64,000 nt of DNA from Erythrobacter sp. (GTDB taxonomy: Bacteria > Pseudomonadota > Alphaproteobacteria > Sphingomonadales > Sphingomonadaceae). Under the pieces are notes generated by a model. The model saw only the letters and a program-made list of their open reading frames with translations, made no database searches and was not told the origin of the DNA. Positions 8,881-17,459 of this stretch are shown in pieces (positions within the stretch are counted from its first letter, which is position 1; each line of letters begins with the position of its first letter). A program made the position numbers and the translations under genes. The stretch spans positions 1-64,000 of the forward strand of contig DAICXZ010000030.1 of NCBI GenBank assembly GCA_027311945.1. Direction: 5' to 3'.

Positions 8881-10521
8881 ATGACCATGCGCGTCTGGCT
8901 GGGGCTTGGAGCTATTGCCGCAACGGGGCTTGCCGCCGTCCCGCTGCTTGGTGCGCCTGAGGATGGCCTGCCGCAAAAGCGGATCGCTTCGAGCGACACC
9001 CTCGCAAGGTGTACCGCGCTGGCCGACGCCGCTGAGGATGGGCTTGCATTTTCCGCTGCCGAACTCGTGCCTGCAGGCCCGGGACCGGCGGCTCCCGGTG
9101 GCGACGCAGCGCAGTTGCCCGAGCATTGCCTCGTGCGCGGTACGATCGACCGGCGGGTCGGCGTAAACGAGCGGGAGTTCGGGATCGGCTTCGAACTTCG
9201 CCTGCCGACCGACTGGAACGGCCGGTTTCTGTTTCAGGGCGGGGCAGGGCTCGATGGGCAGGTCATGCCAGCCGTCGGCAACATCGCCAACTCCGCCAAG
9301 CCATCGGCCCTGGCGCGCGGCTTCGCGGTGGTCTCGACCGACAGCGGCCATGCTGGCTCCATCGTCGATGCGAGCTTCGGCCTCGATCAACAGGCGCGGG
9401 TGGACTACGCCTACAATGCGCTCGACAAAGTGACCGCGCAGGCCAAGCGGCTGGTGCATTCCTACTACGGCGCGCGGCCCGACTATTCCTATTTCCTCGG
9501 TTGTTCGAACGGAGGGCGGCAGGCGCTGGTCGCCTCGCAGCGGCTGCCGCTCGAATTCGACGGGATCGTGGCGGGCGATCCGGCCATGAGCTTTTCGCGT
9601 ATCGCGCTGGGCGAGGTGTGGAACATGCAGGTGCTGGCCCGGATCGCCCCGCGCGATGAGGCCCGCCGCCCGATCTACGCCCGTGCCTTCAGCGAGGCCG
9701 ACCTCGGTCTGGTGCGGAGCCGGGTGCTCGCGCAGTGCGATGCGCTTGACGGGCTGGCCGATGGCATGATCAACGACTGGCAGGGCTGCGCCTTCCATCC
9801 GCGCGAACTGACCTGCACCGGCGCAAAGACCGCGCAATGCCTGAGCGCCGATCAGGTCGGCGTGCTGCACGATCTGATGCAGGGGCCGATGACCAGCGCC
9901 GGCCGTCATGTCTACGGCCCGTTTACATACGACACCGGCATTGCCTCGGGCGCCTGGCGCGGCATGCGCCTCGGCACCTCTCAGTCGGGTGAACCGAATT
10001 CGGCGGATTCCACGCTCGGACTTGGGCAATTCCGCTATTTGCAGCTTACCCCGCCCGAGCCGGAGTGGAACCCGCTCTCGCCCTATAGCGTCGATGCGAT
10101 GCTAGATCGGCTGCGGTATCAGGGCGGCATCGGGGATGGCGACAGCCCTTTCCTCTCGACCTTCGTGCGACGCGGAAAGATGATCGTTTACAACGGTCTC
10201 TCCGATCAGGGGATGTCCACGCCCCACATCGCCCGCTGGTACGACGATATGGTGGCTGCCACCGGCGCGGCGGCGCGCGATTCCGTCCGGCTGTTTGCGG
10301 TGCCGGGGATGCTCCACTGCGGCGGCGGCGAGGCGACCGACAATTTCGAGATGCTCGATGCGATCACCGGCTGGGTCGAGCGGGGGCAAGCCCCCAACCG
10401 CGTGATCGCCACGGGCAAGTCGATGCCCGGCGTCTCGCGCCCGTTATGCCCCTATCCGCAGGTCGCGCGCTATGAAGGCGGCGATCCGAAGCTCGCCGCC
10501 AGCTTCTCCTGCCGCAGCTAG
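8881..10521 (+). CDS. Secreted tannase/feruloyl esterase family hydrolase
   Basis: A 546-residue serine esterase of the tannase/feruloyl esterase family, which splits galloyl, feruloyl or related aromatic acyl esters. The ATG at 8881 follows a purine-rich GGAGGGGAGG site and begins a Sec signal peptide (about 1-24, ending near LLGA). The nucleophile is Ser209 in GCSNGG, preceded by Cys208; the catalytic His479 is followed by Cys480 (MLHCGGG). The paired cysteines next to Ser and His are the family hallmark, forming a disulfide that joins the active-site residues. The C-terminal YEGGDPKLAASFSC ending is also typical. It converges on the next gene, with the stop codons overlapping. Substrate is not known; neighbours suggest an acylated sugar or plant phenolic ester. 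Confidence 0.93.
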   Translation: MTMRVWLGLGAIAATGLAAVPLLGAPEDGLPQKRIASSDTLARCTALADAAEDGLAFSAAELVPAGPGPAAPGGDAAQLPEHCLVRGTIDRRVGVNEREFGIGFELRLPTDWNGRFLFQGGAGLDGQVMPAVGNIANSAKPSALARGFAVVSTDSGHAGSIVDASFGLDQQARVDYAYNALDKVTAQAKRLVHSYYGARPDYSYFLGCSNGGRQALVASQRLPLEFDGIVAGDPAMSFSRIALGEVWNMQVLARIAPRDEARRPIYARAFSEADLGLVRSRVLAQCDALDGLADGMINDWQGCAFHPRELTCTGAKTAQCLSADQVGVLHDLMQGPMTSAGRHVYGPFTYDTGIASGAWRGMRLGTSQSGEPNSADSTLGLGQFRYLQLTPPEPEWNPLSPYSVDAMLDRLRYQGGIGDGDSPFLSTFVRRGKMIVYNGLSDQGMSTPHIARWYDDMVAATGAAARDSVRLFAVPGMLHCGGGEATDNFEMLDAITGWVERGQAPNRVIATGKSMPGVSRPLCPYPQVARYEGGDPKLAASFSCRS

Positions 10522-11420
10522 AAGCCTTTGCTTTCGTAGTCCCAGCCCGGAACGAGGCACAGGCGGCAGTTTGCTCCGACGAAGGTGCGACCGGCGGCCT
10601 CGTCGCCGCGCAGGCGCCAGTCAAGCCAATCGACCGAAATGCTTGCCGCCGCGCCGCCATAAGGCTCACCAAAGGTGCCGCCGTGGCCCACCGGCAGGTT
10701 GACGATGGCGGCAGGCACGTGGTCGATCCGGCGATAGTCGTCCATGCCGTTGGCATAGGCGATGTCTTCCTCGCCACCCTGCACATAGAGGATGGGGTGG
10801 GTGAGCTTGGCCAGATGCGCCTTCTCCAGCATCATGCCGGGAATGCGCGGATCGCCATCGGCGAGGATGCCGGTGTTGTTGCCGATCACCGTCTGCACGC
10901 GCGGATCGGTGCCGACTTCGAGCGCCTGAATGCCCCCGCAGCTATGCCCCGCCGCGGCAACGGCGGAAAGATCGAGCAATCCGCGATACTTGCTGTTCGC
11001 CATGCCGTTTTGCGCGAAGGCCCAGTCGATCCCGTCGATCATGTCCTGCGCCGTGGTGGGCTGGGTGGGCAGTTCGCCCTCCTTGCGGGGCGGGCGGGCC
11101 TGCGCGCGGCGCTCCGCCTCTTCGGGTTCGTAGCCGGAGGCGATCACGAGGTAGCCGTGGCTGGCGATCTCGAGCAGGTGCGCGGCGTGCGGGGCGGGGT
11201 TGTCGCTGCACGCTCCGTTGCCCCACACCAGCACGCCAAGCGGCTGCGCGGTGGGGCGCGGCAAGGTGGCGGGGCGGAAAATGACATGGCCGGGCAGCGA
11301 AGGATCGACCTCGCTGATCGCGGCATAGGGGCCGCTGCCGCCATGCTCTCCATCATGTGCTGATGCCGATGTAGCGATCAGCGCCAGTGCCGAGCCAAGC
11401 AAAACCGACGAATTGCGCAT
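10518..11420 (-). CDS. Secreted alpha/beta hydrolase (dienelactone-hydrolase/PET-hydrolase-like fold)
   Basis: Exactly 300 residues with a Sec signal peptide (about 1-21, ending ATSASA). The fold is recognised by the oxyanion-loop region (PLGVLVWGNGACSDN), the nucleophile elbow GHSCGG, a candidate acid region (ILYVQGGEEDIAY) and the candidate catalytic His in PVGHGGTFGEP. Cysteines near the C-terminus (GANCRLCLVPG) may form a disulfide in the periplasm. It lies downstream of an SGNH hydrolase on the same strand (37-bp gap) and probably shares the promoter that contains a LacI-type operator at 12803. An esterase acting on ester-linked groups of an imported sugar is a reasonable guess; the exact substrate cannot be read from the sequence. 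Confidence 0.82.
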   Translation of the reverse strand: MRNSSVLLGSALALIATSASAHDGEHGGSGPYAAISEVDPSLPGHVIFRPATLPRPTAQPLGVLVWGNGACSDNPAPHAAHLLEIASHGYLVIASGYEPEEAERRAQARPPRKEGELPTQPTTAQDMIDGIDWAFAQNGMANSKYRGLLDLSAVAAAGHSCGGIQALEVGTDPRVQTVIGNNTGILADGDPRIPGMMLEKAHLAKLTHPILYVQGGEEDIAYANGMDDYRRIDHVPAAIVNLPVGHGGTFGEPYGGAAASISVDWLDWRLRGDEAAGRTFVGANCRLCLVPGWDYESKGF

Positions 11421-11457
11421 TCCTCTCTCCCCCTTCGATTCTTATCTTGGAGAATTA

Positions 11458-12756
11458 TTACTCCGACTTGAAGATAGCAAGATCGACAGCCTGCGCCATG
11501 GCGGCGTTGCCTGCATCGTTGGGGTGGACATGATCGCCGGGGTTGAACGCCGGATTGATCTGGAGCGGATCGGCCGGGTCGCGGGTGGCGGCGTCGAAGT
11601 CGATCACTGCGTCGAAACGGCCGCTGTTGCGGATCCAGTGGTTGACCTCGGCGCGCATCGCTTCACCTTCCTCGCTGAAGAAAAACAGGCCCTTGGTCGG
11701 CATGACTGTTCCTCCGGCGATCTTCAGGCCATGGAGGTGCGCGCGGGTGATCAGCTGGTCGAGCCCGGCGATGATCTCGGGCGCGGTGGTGGCTTGCGAG
11801 GCGGGCATGCCGGGCATGATCGACATGTTGATGTCGTTGATCGCCTCCAGCACGATCACCCAGCGCGCCCCGGGGCGTGAGAGCACATCGTCCGTGAACC
11901 GTGCAAGAGCTGCATCGCCAGCGCCGGGGCGCAGGACGCGGTTGCCCGAAATGCCGGTGTTGATGACCGACCAGCCTTCGAGGCCGGGGGCGGCCTGAAG
12001 TCGCTCGGCCAGCAGATCAGGCCAGCTCTGGTAGGCGCCGGGTGTGGTGGCATAGCCTTCGGTGATCGAATCCCCGAAGGCTATGATTGCACCGCCATCC
12101 TGCGTTTCGGCGTTGACGGCGAGCCCGCGCAGCCAGAAGTACGATGAGGCAACATCCGGATCGGGAAGCGACGCGCTTCCCACATGATTGCCGTGCGCGA
12201 TGAAAGTCGGGGCAAGGCCGATCTCATCGACGGTTTCGGCGGGCGTGGTGTCGGGCACATAGATAGAGACCGCCAGCTGGGTGAGCGGCGGCACGGGCAG
12301 GTCGACGTGATCGCTTACCATGCGGGTGCCGGGGCGCAGGACGATCTCGTCCGCGCCGCCGAAGGTCACAACGCGGTCGGTGCTTTGGTCGATCTGGCCG
12401 TCTGCTCTGGCGACAGCGACATGGACCGCGCCGAGATGCACCGGCTGTGCACCGTTGCGGTTGGCGAATTCGAGCCGCAACCGTTCGCCGCCGACAGTGG
12501 TGCGCACGATCATGCGCACGGTCTGGTTGTCCAGCGTCTTGGGGTAGGGCAGGCGCGGATTTGGCGGCGGCGGGCTATCCTGTGGCGGAGCGGGCGGCGG
12601 GCCGGGTGGTGGCCCATCGCCAAAGGGGGATGGCGGGGGCGGTTGCAACGGCAGGGCCGTGCCCCAGCTTTCCACCCAGCGCTCGGCTTCGGTGGCATGG
12701 AGCGGTGCACCCAGCAGGGCAAGCACAAGCAATGTGATAAAGCGCGCGTGTTTCAT
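11458..12756 (-). CDS. Secreted SGNH/GDSL hydrolase with proline-rich linker
   Basis: A 432-residue esterase of the SGNH superfamily with a Sec signal peptide (about 1-21). Block I is AFGDSITEG (nucleophile Ser), block II/III Gly and Asn are in NTGISGNRVL and EAINDIN, and block V is DHVHPND (Asp/His). An N-terminal beta-rich domain (about 70-200, VRMIVRTTVGGERLRLEFAN) precedes the catalytic domain, as in two-domain rhamnogalacturonan acetylesterase/lipase-like GDSL enzymes. Residues 37-65 are an almost pure Pro/Gly linker with several PPP runs, which would need EF-P for smooth translation. The gene leads a two-gene operon with the alpha/beta hydrolase downstream and is divergent from a second SGNH hydrolase. 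Confidence 0.9.
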   Translation of the reverse strand: MKHARFITLLVLALLGAPLHATEAERWVESWGTALPLQPPPPSPFGDGPPPGPPPAPPQDSPPPPNPRLPYPKTLDNQTVRMIVRTTVGGERLRLEFANRNGAQPVHLGAVHVAVARADGQIDQSTDRVVTFGGADEIVLRPGTRMVSDHVDLPVPPLTQLAVSIYVPDTTPAETVDEIGLAPTFIAHGNHVGSASLPDPDVASSYFWLRGLAVNAETQDGGAIIAFGDSITEGYATTPGAYQSWPDLLAERLQAAPGLEGWSVINTGISGNRVLRPGAGDAALARFTDDVLSRPGARWVIVLEAINDINMSIMPGMPASQATTAPEIIAGLDQLITRAHLHGLKIAGGTVMPTKGLFFFSEEGEAMRAEVNHWIRNSGRFDAVIDFDAATRDPADPLQINPAFNPGDHVHPNDAGNAAMAQAVDLAIFKSE

Positions 12757-12802
12757 CCGTCTCTCCCAACAGCCAGGAGCTTAGCCAAGCTCTTCGCGGG
12801 CT

Positions 12803-12814
12803 GCAAACGATTGC
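12803..12814. promoter_or_regulatory. LacI-type operator candidate between divergent SGNH genes
   Basis: GCAAACGATTGC, one mismatch from the perfect palindrome GCAATCGATTGC seen next to the lacI-family gene at 14957. It sits between two divergently transcribed SGNH hydrolases, 47 bp and 56 bp from their starts, where it could control both. Confidence 0.65.
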
Positions 12815-12869
12815 TCAGAGCATGTGATTGGCTATATTCGCTCCGCAAAATTGAGAGGATTGCGGGAAC

Positions 12870-13778
12870 ATGAGATATCTGGCGACAATGGCTGCGGGCG
12901 CGATGATGGCTATGGCAGGTGCCGCTGCGGCTCAGGACGAGGGGGCAACGCCTGCTATGGGACGGACCTTCGACGCGGTGAACGGCACCACGATCCAGTG
13001 CCCCTTGCCGCAGCCCCGCCCGCAGGAAGCGCTCGACCGCCAGTTCGAGGCGCGCCCGCAAGATCTGGATGCGCTTTCCGCGCAGGCGGCGGCTTTTTTC
13101 TCTGGCGACAGCGAGATCGGCGCAGCCTTCCGCGCGCGGCAGGCCGAGCAGTTCGCGAACGACTGGCCGTTCCGCTGCCGCTACCGCGACGCCAATGCCG
13201 ACCTGGCCGAGCGCAATGTGGAACCACGCGTTGTGTTCATGGGCGATTCTATCACCGAGGGCTGGGTCGAGGCTGATCCGTCGTTCTTCACCGACAACGG
13301 CTTCGTCGGTCGCGGGATCAGTGGGCAGAGCAGCCCGCAGATGCTGGCGCGCTTCTGGCAGGACGTGGTCGCACTGAAACCGCAGGCCGTGCATATCCTC
13401 GCTGGCACCAACGACATTGGCGGAGCGACTGGCCCGATCACCGAAGAGGAATATCTCGGCACGGTCGCCTCGATGATCCACATTGCTCAGGCGAACGACA
13501 TCGCGGTGATCATCGCCGCCATGCCGCCAATGTCGCGGCTTCTGCCGAGGCCGGATTTCGACACGCGCCCCGTGGTGCCTGCGCTCAATGCCAGCCTTGC
13601 CCGCCTGGCCGAAGAAAACGGCGTGACCTTCGTGGATTACTTCACGCCCTTGAAGGCGTCCGACAACTCTTTCGACCCTGCCTATGCCAATGATGGCGTT
13701 CATCCGACGCGGGCAGGCTATGCCGTGATGGAGCCGCTGGCGGAAGCTGCGATAGAGGCGGCTTTGGCGCAGGACTGA
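12870..13778 (+). CDS. Secreted SGNH/GDSL hydrolase (acetylesterase-like)
   Basis: A 302-residue single-domain SGNH hydrolase with a Sec signal peptide (about 1-21, ending GAAAAQ). All four blocks are present: FMGDSITEGW (Ser), GISGQS (Gly), LAGTNDIGG (Asn) and DGVHPTRAGY (Asp/His). This pattern resembles platelet-activating-factor acetylhydrolase/sialate or carbohydrate acetylesterases. An N-terminal extension of about 90 residues carries two cysteines that could form a disulfide. It is divergent from the other SGNH gene across a LacI-type operator, and converges on the lacI-family gene downstream. It probably deacylates a carbohydrate ester in the periplasm. Confidence 0.9.
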   Translation: MRYLATMAAGAMMAMAGAAAAQDEGATPAMGRTFDAVNGTTIQCPLPQPRPQEALDRQFEARPQDLDALSAQAAAFFSGDSEIGAAFRARQAEQFANDWPFRCRYRDANADLAERNVEPRVVFMGDSITEGWVEADPSFFTDNGFVGRGISGQSSPQMLARFWQDVVALKPQAVHILAGTNDIGGATGPITEEEYLGTVASMIHIAQANDIAVIIAAMPPMSRLLPRPDFDTRPVVPALNASLARLAEENGVTFVDYFTPLKASDNSFDPAYANDGVHPTRAGYAVMEPLAEAAIEAALAQD

Positions 13779-13799
13779 CGAGCGCAAGACCTGCTGGCA

Positions 13800-14885
13800 T
13801 TAGTCGCAGGTCGTGCTGCCTCGCGCCACGATCTGCGGCTTCAGCATCACCGAATCCACGCTTTCGCCGGCGATCTTGCGGAACAGCAGTTCGACCAGCG
13901 CATCGGCACCGGCCTCCAGATCCTGCCGGATAGAACTGAGTGCAGGCACGGTGCGGCGGGCAATTTCAAGATCGTCGAAGCCGATCACCTTCACGTCCTT
14001 CGGGACCGCGCGTCGGCGGTCAAGCAGGGCCTGCAGCGCGGTCATGGCGATGGTGTCGGAGGTGGCGAAGATGCCATCCACCTTGTCGGCCATGTCGAGG
14101 AAGCCGGAAATGTCCTCAAGTGCCTGTTCGGGAACGAAATGGACAGGCAGGTTGGTGCCAACCGCACCCTTGCCTTTATCGCGCAGCGCGTCGCGGAAGC
14201 CTTCAAGACGTTGCTCGATTTCGGGCACTGAAGGGTCGCCGAAGAAGGCCAGCTTGCGGCAGCCGAGCGAGAGCAGGTGCTCGGTCGCCATGCGCCCGCC
14301 AAGGCGGTTGTCACTGCCGACCGAGCAATAGATCTGCTCGGCCAGTGCCGCGCCCCAGACCACCAGTGGGTCGTAATAGCGGGCTACCGAATTGATAACG
14401 TCCGACTGATTCGACTGGCCGATGATGATCATCCCGTCGACGCGTCCACTGTCGACCTGCCGTGAAAGCCATTCCGGATCGTGCGGCACGACCTTGCTGA
14501 GCAGCAGGTCATAGCCGCGCTCGGCAATCCGGTCGGCTATCAGCGCCAGCAGGCGCATGAAGAAGGGGTCGGAGAAGTGCTGTGTCTTCTCGTGGCCGAG
14601 CGGGACGATCACGCCGATCGTCCCGGTTCGCCCCATGCGCAGGTTGCGCGCCGTGTTGCTGGGGCGAAAGTCATATTCTCTGGCGAGGGAGCGAATTTTT
14701 TCACGCGTTGCCGCAGAGATATTGCCGGTTCCTGCCAGCGCGCGCGAAACCGTCGCGGCGGAGACACCGGCAATCCTGGCAAGATCCTGGATGTTCTGCG
14801 GCTTCTGCGCCTTGTCTGCCGCAACCTTCTTGCCGCCCGGTGCCTTCACCGATCCGCCAGTCTTTTTTGCGCCCTTGCCGCCCAT
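13800..14885 (-). CDS. LacI-family transcriptional regulator
   Basis: About 361 residues. The ATG at 14885 is chosen because an AAGGGA site precedes it; an upstream alternative adds 18 residues with no support. The protein has an unusual Lys/Gly-rich extension of about 28 residues, then the LacI helix-turn-helix (IQDLARIAGVSAATVSRALAG), hinge (SNTARNLRMGRTGTIGVIVP) and a periplasmic-binding-protein-like effector domain (FFMRLLALIADRIAERGYDLL ... VIGFDDLEIARRTVPALSSIRQD). It is divergent from the ceramidase-like/MFS/GH68 operon with the perfect palindrome GCAATCGATTGC between them. The effector is probably a sugar derived from the pathway; fructose, sucrose or an acylated derivative are candidates. 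Confidence 0.93.
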   Translation of the reverse strand: MGGKGAKKTGGSVKAPGGKKVAADKAQKPQNIQDLARIAGVSAATVSRALAGTGNISAATREKIRSLAREYDFRPSNTARNLRMGRTGTIGVIVPLGHEKTQHFSDPFFMRLLALIADRIAERGYDLLLSKVVPHDPEWLSRQVDSGRVDGMIIIGQSNQSDVINSVARYYDPLVVWGAALAEQIYCSVGSDNRLGGRMATEHLLSLGCRKLAFFGDPSVPEIEQRLEGFRDALRDKGKGAVGTNLPVHFVPEQALEDISGFLDMADKVDGIFATSDTIAMTALQALLDRRRAVPKDVKVIGFDDLEIARRTVPALSSIRQDLEAGADALVELLFRKIAGESVDSVMLKPQIVARGSTTCD

Positions 14886-14956
14886 AGTGTTTCCCTTGCG
14901 AAATCTGCTTATCCATAGCGGACTTGCCGAAAGGAACAATGCGCACTAAGGGTAGC

Positions 14957-14968
14957 GCAATCGATTGC
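14957..14968. promoter_or_regulatory. Perfect LacI-type operator GCAATCGATTGC
   Basis: A perfect 12-bp palindrome with the central CG typical of LacI-family operators. It lies in the 109-bp space between the divergent lacI-family gene and the downstream operon, 27 bp before the ceramidase-like start codon. The same motif recurs at 12803 and 19936, with partial copies at 20009 and 22151, which supports it as the site of this regulator. Confidence 0.8.
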
Positions 14969-14994
14969 AAAGTCGAATGGTGGGAGGAGATACA

Positions 14995-16377
14995 ATGCTG
15001 AACCTTGAGCGCTTCGTTGGCCGTGCTGTTGCCGGACGAATCCTGGCATTTCTGGCGATCCTGATCCTTCCGCTGTCCTTCGCCTCGGCGCAGGAGAGTG
15101 CGGGGCAGCTTCGCGCAGGCGCGGCGCGAATCGATGTGACGCCCGATGCAGGCGAAATGCCGCCGGGGTCGCGAGGCGTTCTCGACCCGCTCTATGCTCG
15201 CGCTATCGTGGTCGATAATGGGCACCGCCGAGCAGCCATGCTGACGGTCGATGCAGGGGCCTTGTCCACCGCTACCTGGGAAGAGCTGCGCCAGCGCGCC
15301 GAGAGCGAGCTGAACATTCCGCGCGACAATTTCCTCCTCACCGCAACCCACACACACAGCGCGCCTTTCGTTCGCGGCGCAGGCTTTGCTGACGAAGTTT
15401 TCGAAGCTGTGCGGCAGGCGAGCGCGAGGCTTCAGCCCGCGCGCATGGCCTTCGGCACCGGCAAATCGTGGATCAACGTCAACCGTAACATCATCCATCC
15501 GGAAAACCGCCGCTGGTGGGAAGGCCCGAACTACGAAGGCCCGTCCGACAAGACGGTTGCCGTGATGCGGCTGGAGGCGCTGGATGGGGCGCCGATCGCG
15601 GTTTACTACAACTATGCCGTCCACCCGGTGGTGACTGGCAATCTCGACATGATCAGCGCTGACATTCCCGGCGCGGCGTCGAACTATCTCGAAGCTTCCA
15701 TGGGCGGTGATGCGGTGGCCCTGTGGTCAAGCGGCGCTTCGGGCGATCAGAACCCGATCTTTTTCAACCAGACTTATGACCTGCGCGAGATCCGCATTGC
15801 CGATTATGCCGCGCGCGGTGAGGATATTTCCAACGCCATGCCGCCGGGCGGGCAGGGGCTCGACCGTGACAATCCGCGCGTGCAACTGCTGCTCGACCAG
15901 CAGAAGCAGGTGAACTCCGCGCTTGGCCTGATGCTGGCGGAAGAGGTGCTCCACGTGATGCGCTCCAGCCTGCAGCGGGCGCAGGAGGACGTGGTGATCG
16001 CTGGCGGCTTGCAGACCGCAACCTGTCCCGGCCGGCGTCGGCTCGACAGTGGGCGCGCGGGCTACCCCGGCACCTATGAGGACGCCGATCCGATTGACCT
16101 CCAGCTCTCCATGCTGCGTTTGGGCGATGTCTATATCGGCGGGGTCAATGCGGAGATTTACAATCTGATCGCTCAGCGCTTCAAAGCCCAGTCGCCGCAC
16201 GCCAACTCGATGATGGCAACGCTGACCAATGGCATGGCCGGATCGGGTTACATCCCTAACGATGCTGCCTATTCGCAGTACACCTTCGAGGCCGTCTCTT
16301 CGCGCCTCAAACCGGGCTGCGCCGAGACCGCCATCGTCGACGGGCTGCTCGATCTGGTCGAGCAGGTAGAGCAATGA
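14995..16377 (+). CDS. Neutral/alkaline ceramidase-like secreted hydrolase
   Basis: A 460-residue protein of the neutral/alkaline non-lysosomal ceramidase N-terminal family. The ATG at 14995 follows GGGAGGAG; an in-frame start further upstream would overlap the operator. A hydrophobic signal sequence spans about 6-32. Family motifs are GAARIDVTPDAG, LLTATHTHSAP (zinc-binding His region) and the YNYAVHPVVTGN segment. The C-terminal immunoglobulin-like domain of true ceramidases is absent, so this is the short bacterial form often found in sugar-utilisation loci, where the true substrate is unclear. It is the first gene of the LacI-controlled operon and overlaps the next gene by four bases (ATGA). 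Confidence 0.83.
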   Translation: MLNLERFVGRAVAGRILAFLAILILPLSFASAQESAGQLRAGAARIDVTPDAGEMPPGSRGVLDPLYARAIVVDNGHRRAAMLTVDAGALSTATWEELRQRAESELNIPRDNFLLTATHTHSAPFVRGAGFADEVFEAVRQASARLQPARMAFGTGKSWINVNRNIIHPENRRWWEGPNYEGPSDKTVAVMRLEALDGAPIAVYYNYAVHPVVTGNLDMISADIPGAASNYLEASMGGDAVALWSSGASGDQNPIFFNQTYDLREIRIADYAARGEDISNAMPPGGQGLDRDNPRVQLLLDQQKQVNSALGLMLAEEVLHVMRSSLQRAQEDVVIAGGLQTATCPGRRRLDSGRAGYPGTYEDADPIDLQLSMLRLGDVYIGGVNAEIYNLIAQRFKAQSPHANSMMATLTNGMAGSGYIPNDAAYSQYTFEAVSSRLKPGCAETAIVDGLLDLVEQVEQ

Positions 16378-17456
16378 GCGCGCTGCGACATCTGTGCGCG
16401 GTCGGTCTGGCTGCACTGGCCGCTATGTCCGTGCCTGCAATGGCCAATGGCGACGACCGGATCTCCGAAGACGGCACCGTCCGGCTCGACGGGGTGGAGG
16501 TGCCGCTGTCGAGTTTCCTCAGCGAAGAGGGGCGCGAATATCTTCGCCACCTCATCGTCGATAAGCCTTTCGGCCAGGCCTTGCCCGATATCACCGAGGA
16601 ACGCGCGCGCCAGGACGGCATCATGGCTGCCTTCCTCAAGCCGATGCGCGAGCGCTACGCGGTCGATATCAGCGAGGACCGCATCGGCGGAGTGTTGGTC
16701 GATGTCGTAACCCCGGCAGAGGGCATCGCGCCCGAAAATGCCGACCGTCTGTTGATTAATGTCCACGGCGGGGGCTTCACCACCGGCGGGCGCTCTGCCT
16801 CGCTGGTGGAGTCGGTGCCGCTGGCGGCGCTGATGAAGATAAAGGTCGTCTCGATCGACTACCGCATGGCGCCAGAATACCAGTTCCCCGCCGCGAGCGA
16901 GGACGTGGAAGCCGTATATCGCGAGCTGCTCCAGAGCTACGATGCGACGAAGATCGGCCTTTATGGCTGCTCGGCGGGGGGTGTGCTGGCGGCGCAGTCG
17001 GTGGCATGGTTCCAAGCGCATGAACTGCCTGCGCCCGCCGCGCTCGGGGTGTTCTGTGCTTCGCTTGGCGGCTATTTCGGCGGCGATGCGACGATGACTG
17101 CCAGTCCGCTGAACGGCTACCTGCCGCCAGTCGACCCGCCGCCTGCGGCCGATGCACCGCCACCGCCGCCGGGCTATCTCGACGATGCCGATCGGTCCGA
17201 TCCGCTCGTCTATCCGCTGGCGTCTGACTCGGTGTTGGCGCAGTTCCCGCCCACGCTGTTCATCAGCGGGACGCGCTCGTTCGAATTTTCCGCCGCGCTC
17301 AACTCGCACAATGCGCTGGCGCGGGTGGGCGTGGAATCGGACCTCTACGGCTGGGACGCGATGTTCCACGGCTTCATCTACAATTCCGAACTGCCCGAAG
17401 CACGCGAGGCCTACGATATCATGGTCGATTTCTTTCAGACCCACCTGGCGAACTGA
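16374..17456 (+). CDS. Secreted HSL-family alpha/beta hydrolase (esterase)
   Basis: A 360-residue hormone-sensitive-lipase-type (alpha/beta hydrolase fold-3) esterase. It has a signal peptide (about 1-24), the oxyanion motif NVHGGGFTTGG, YRMAPEYQFPAA, nucleophile Ser200 in GCSAGG and a catalytic His in MFHGF. A proline-rich insertion of about 20 residues near 255 (PPVDPPPAADAPPPPPG) separates the nucleophile half from the acid/His half and is not typical of the family. It overlaps the ceramidase-like gene and is followed 3 bp later by the MFS gene, so it belongs to the same operon. An envelope carboxylesterase acting on a sugar ester is likely. Confidence 0.88.
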   Translation: MSALRHLCAVGLAALAAMSVPAMANGDDRISEDGTVRLDGVEVPLSSFLSEEGREYLRHLIVDKPFGQALPDITEERARQDGIMAAFLKPMRERYAVDISEDRIGGVLVDVVTPAEGIAPENADRLLINVHGGGFTTGGRSASLVESVPLAALMKIKVVSIDYRMAPEYQFPAASEDVEAVYRELLQSYDATKIGLYGCSAGGVLAAQSVAWFQAHELPAPAALGVFCASLGGYFGGDATMTASPLNGYLPPVDPPPAADAPPPPPGYLDDADRSDPLVYPLASDSVLAQFPPTLFISGTRSFEFSAALNSHNALARVGVESDLYGWDAMFHGFIYNSELPEAREAYDIMVDFFQTHLAN

Positions 17457-17459
17457 GCA

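Noticed and set aside
11421-11457. CTTATCTTGGAGAAT as another copy of the MarR-type palindrome
   Set aside because: Only a half-site matches and the second arm is absent; a similar half-site occurs near 49420, which suggests chance.
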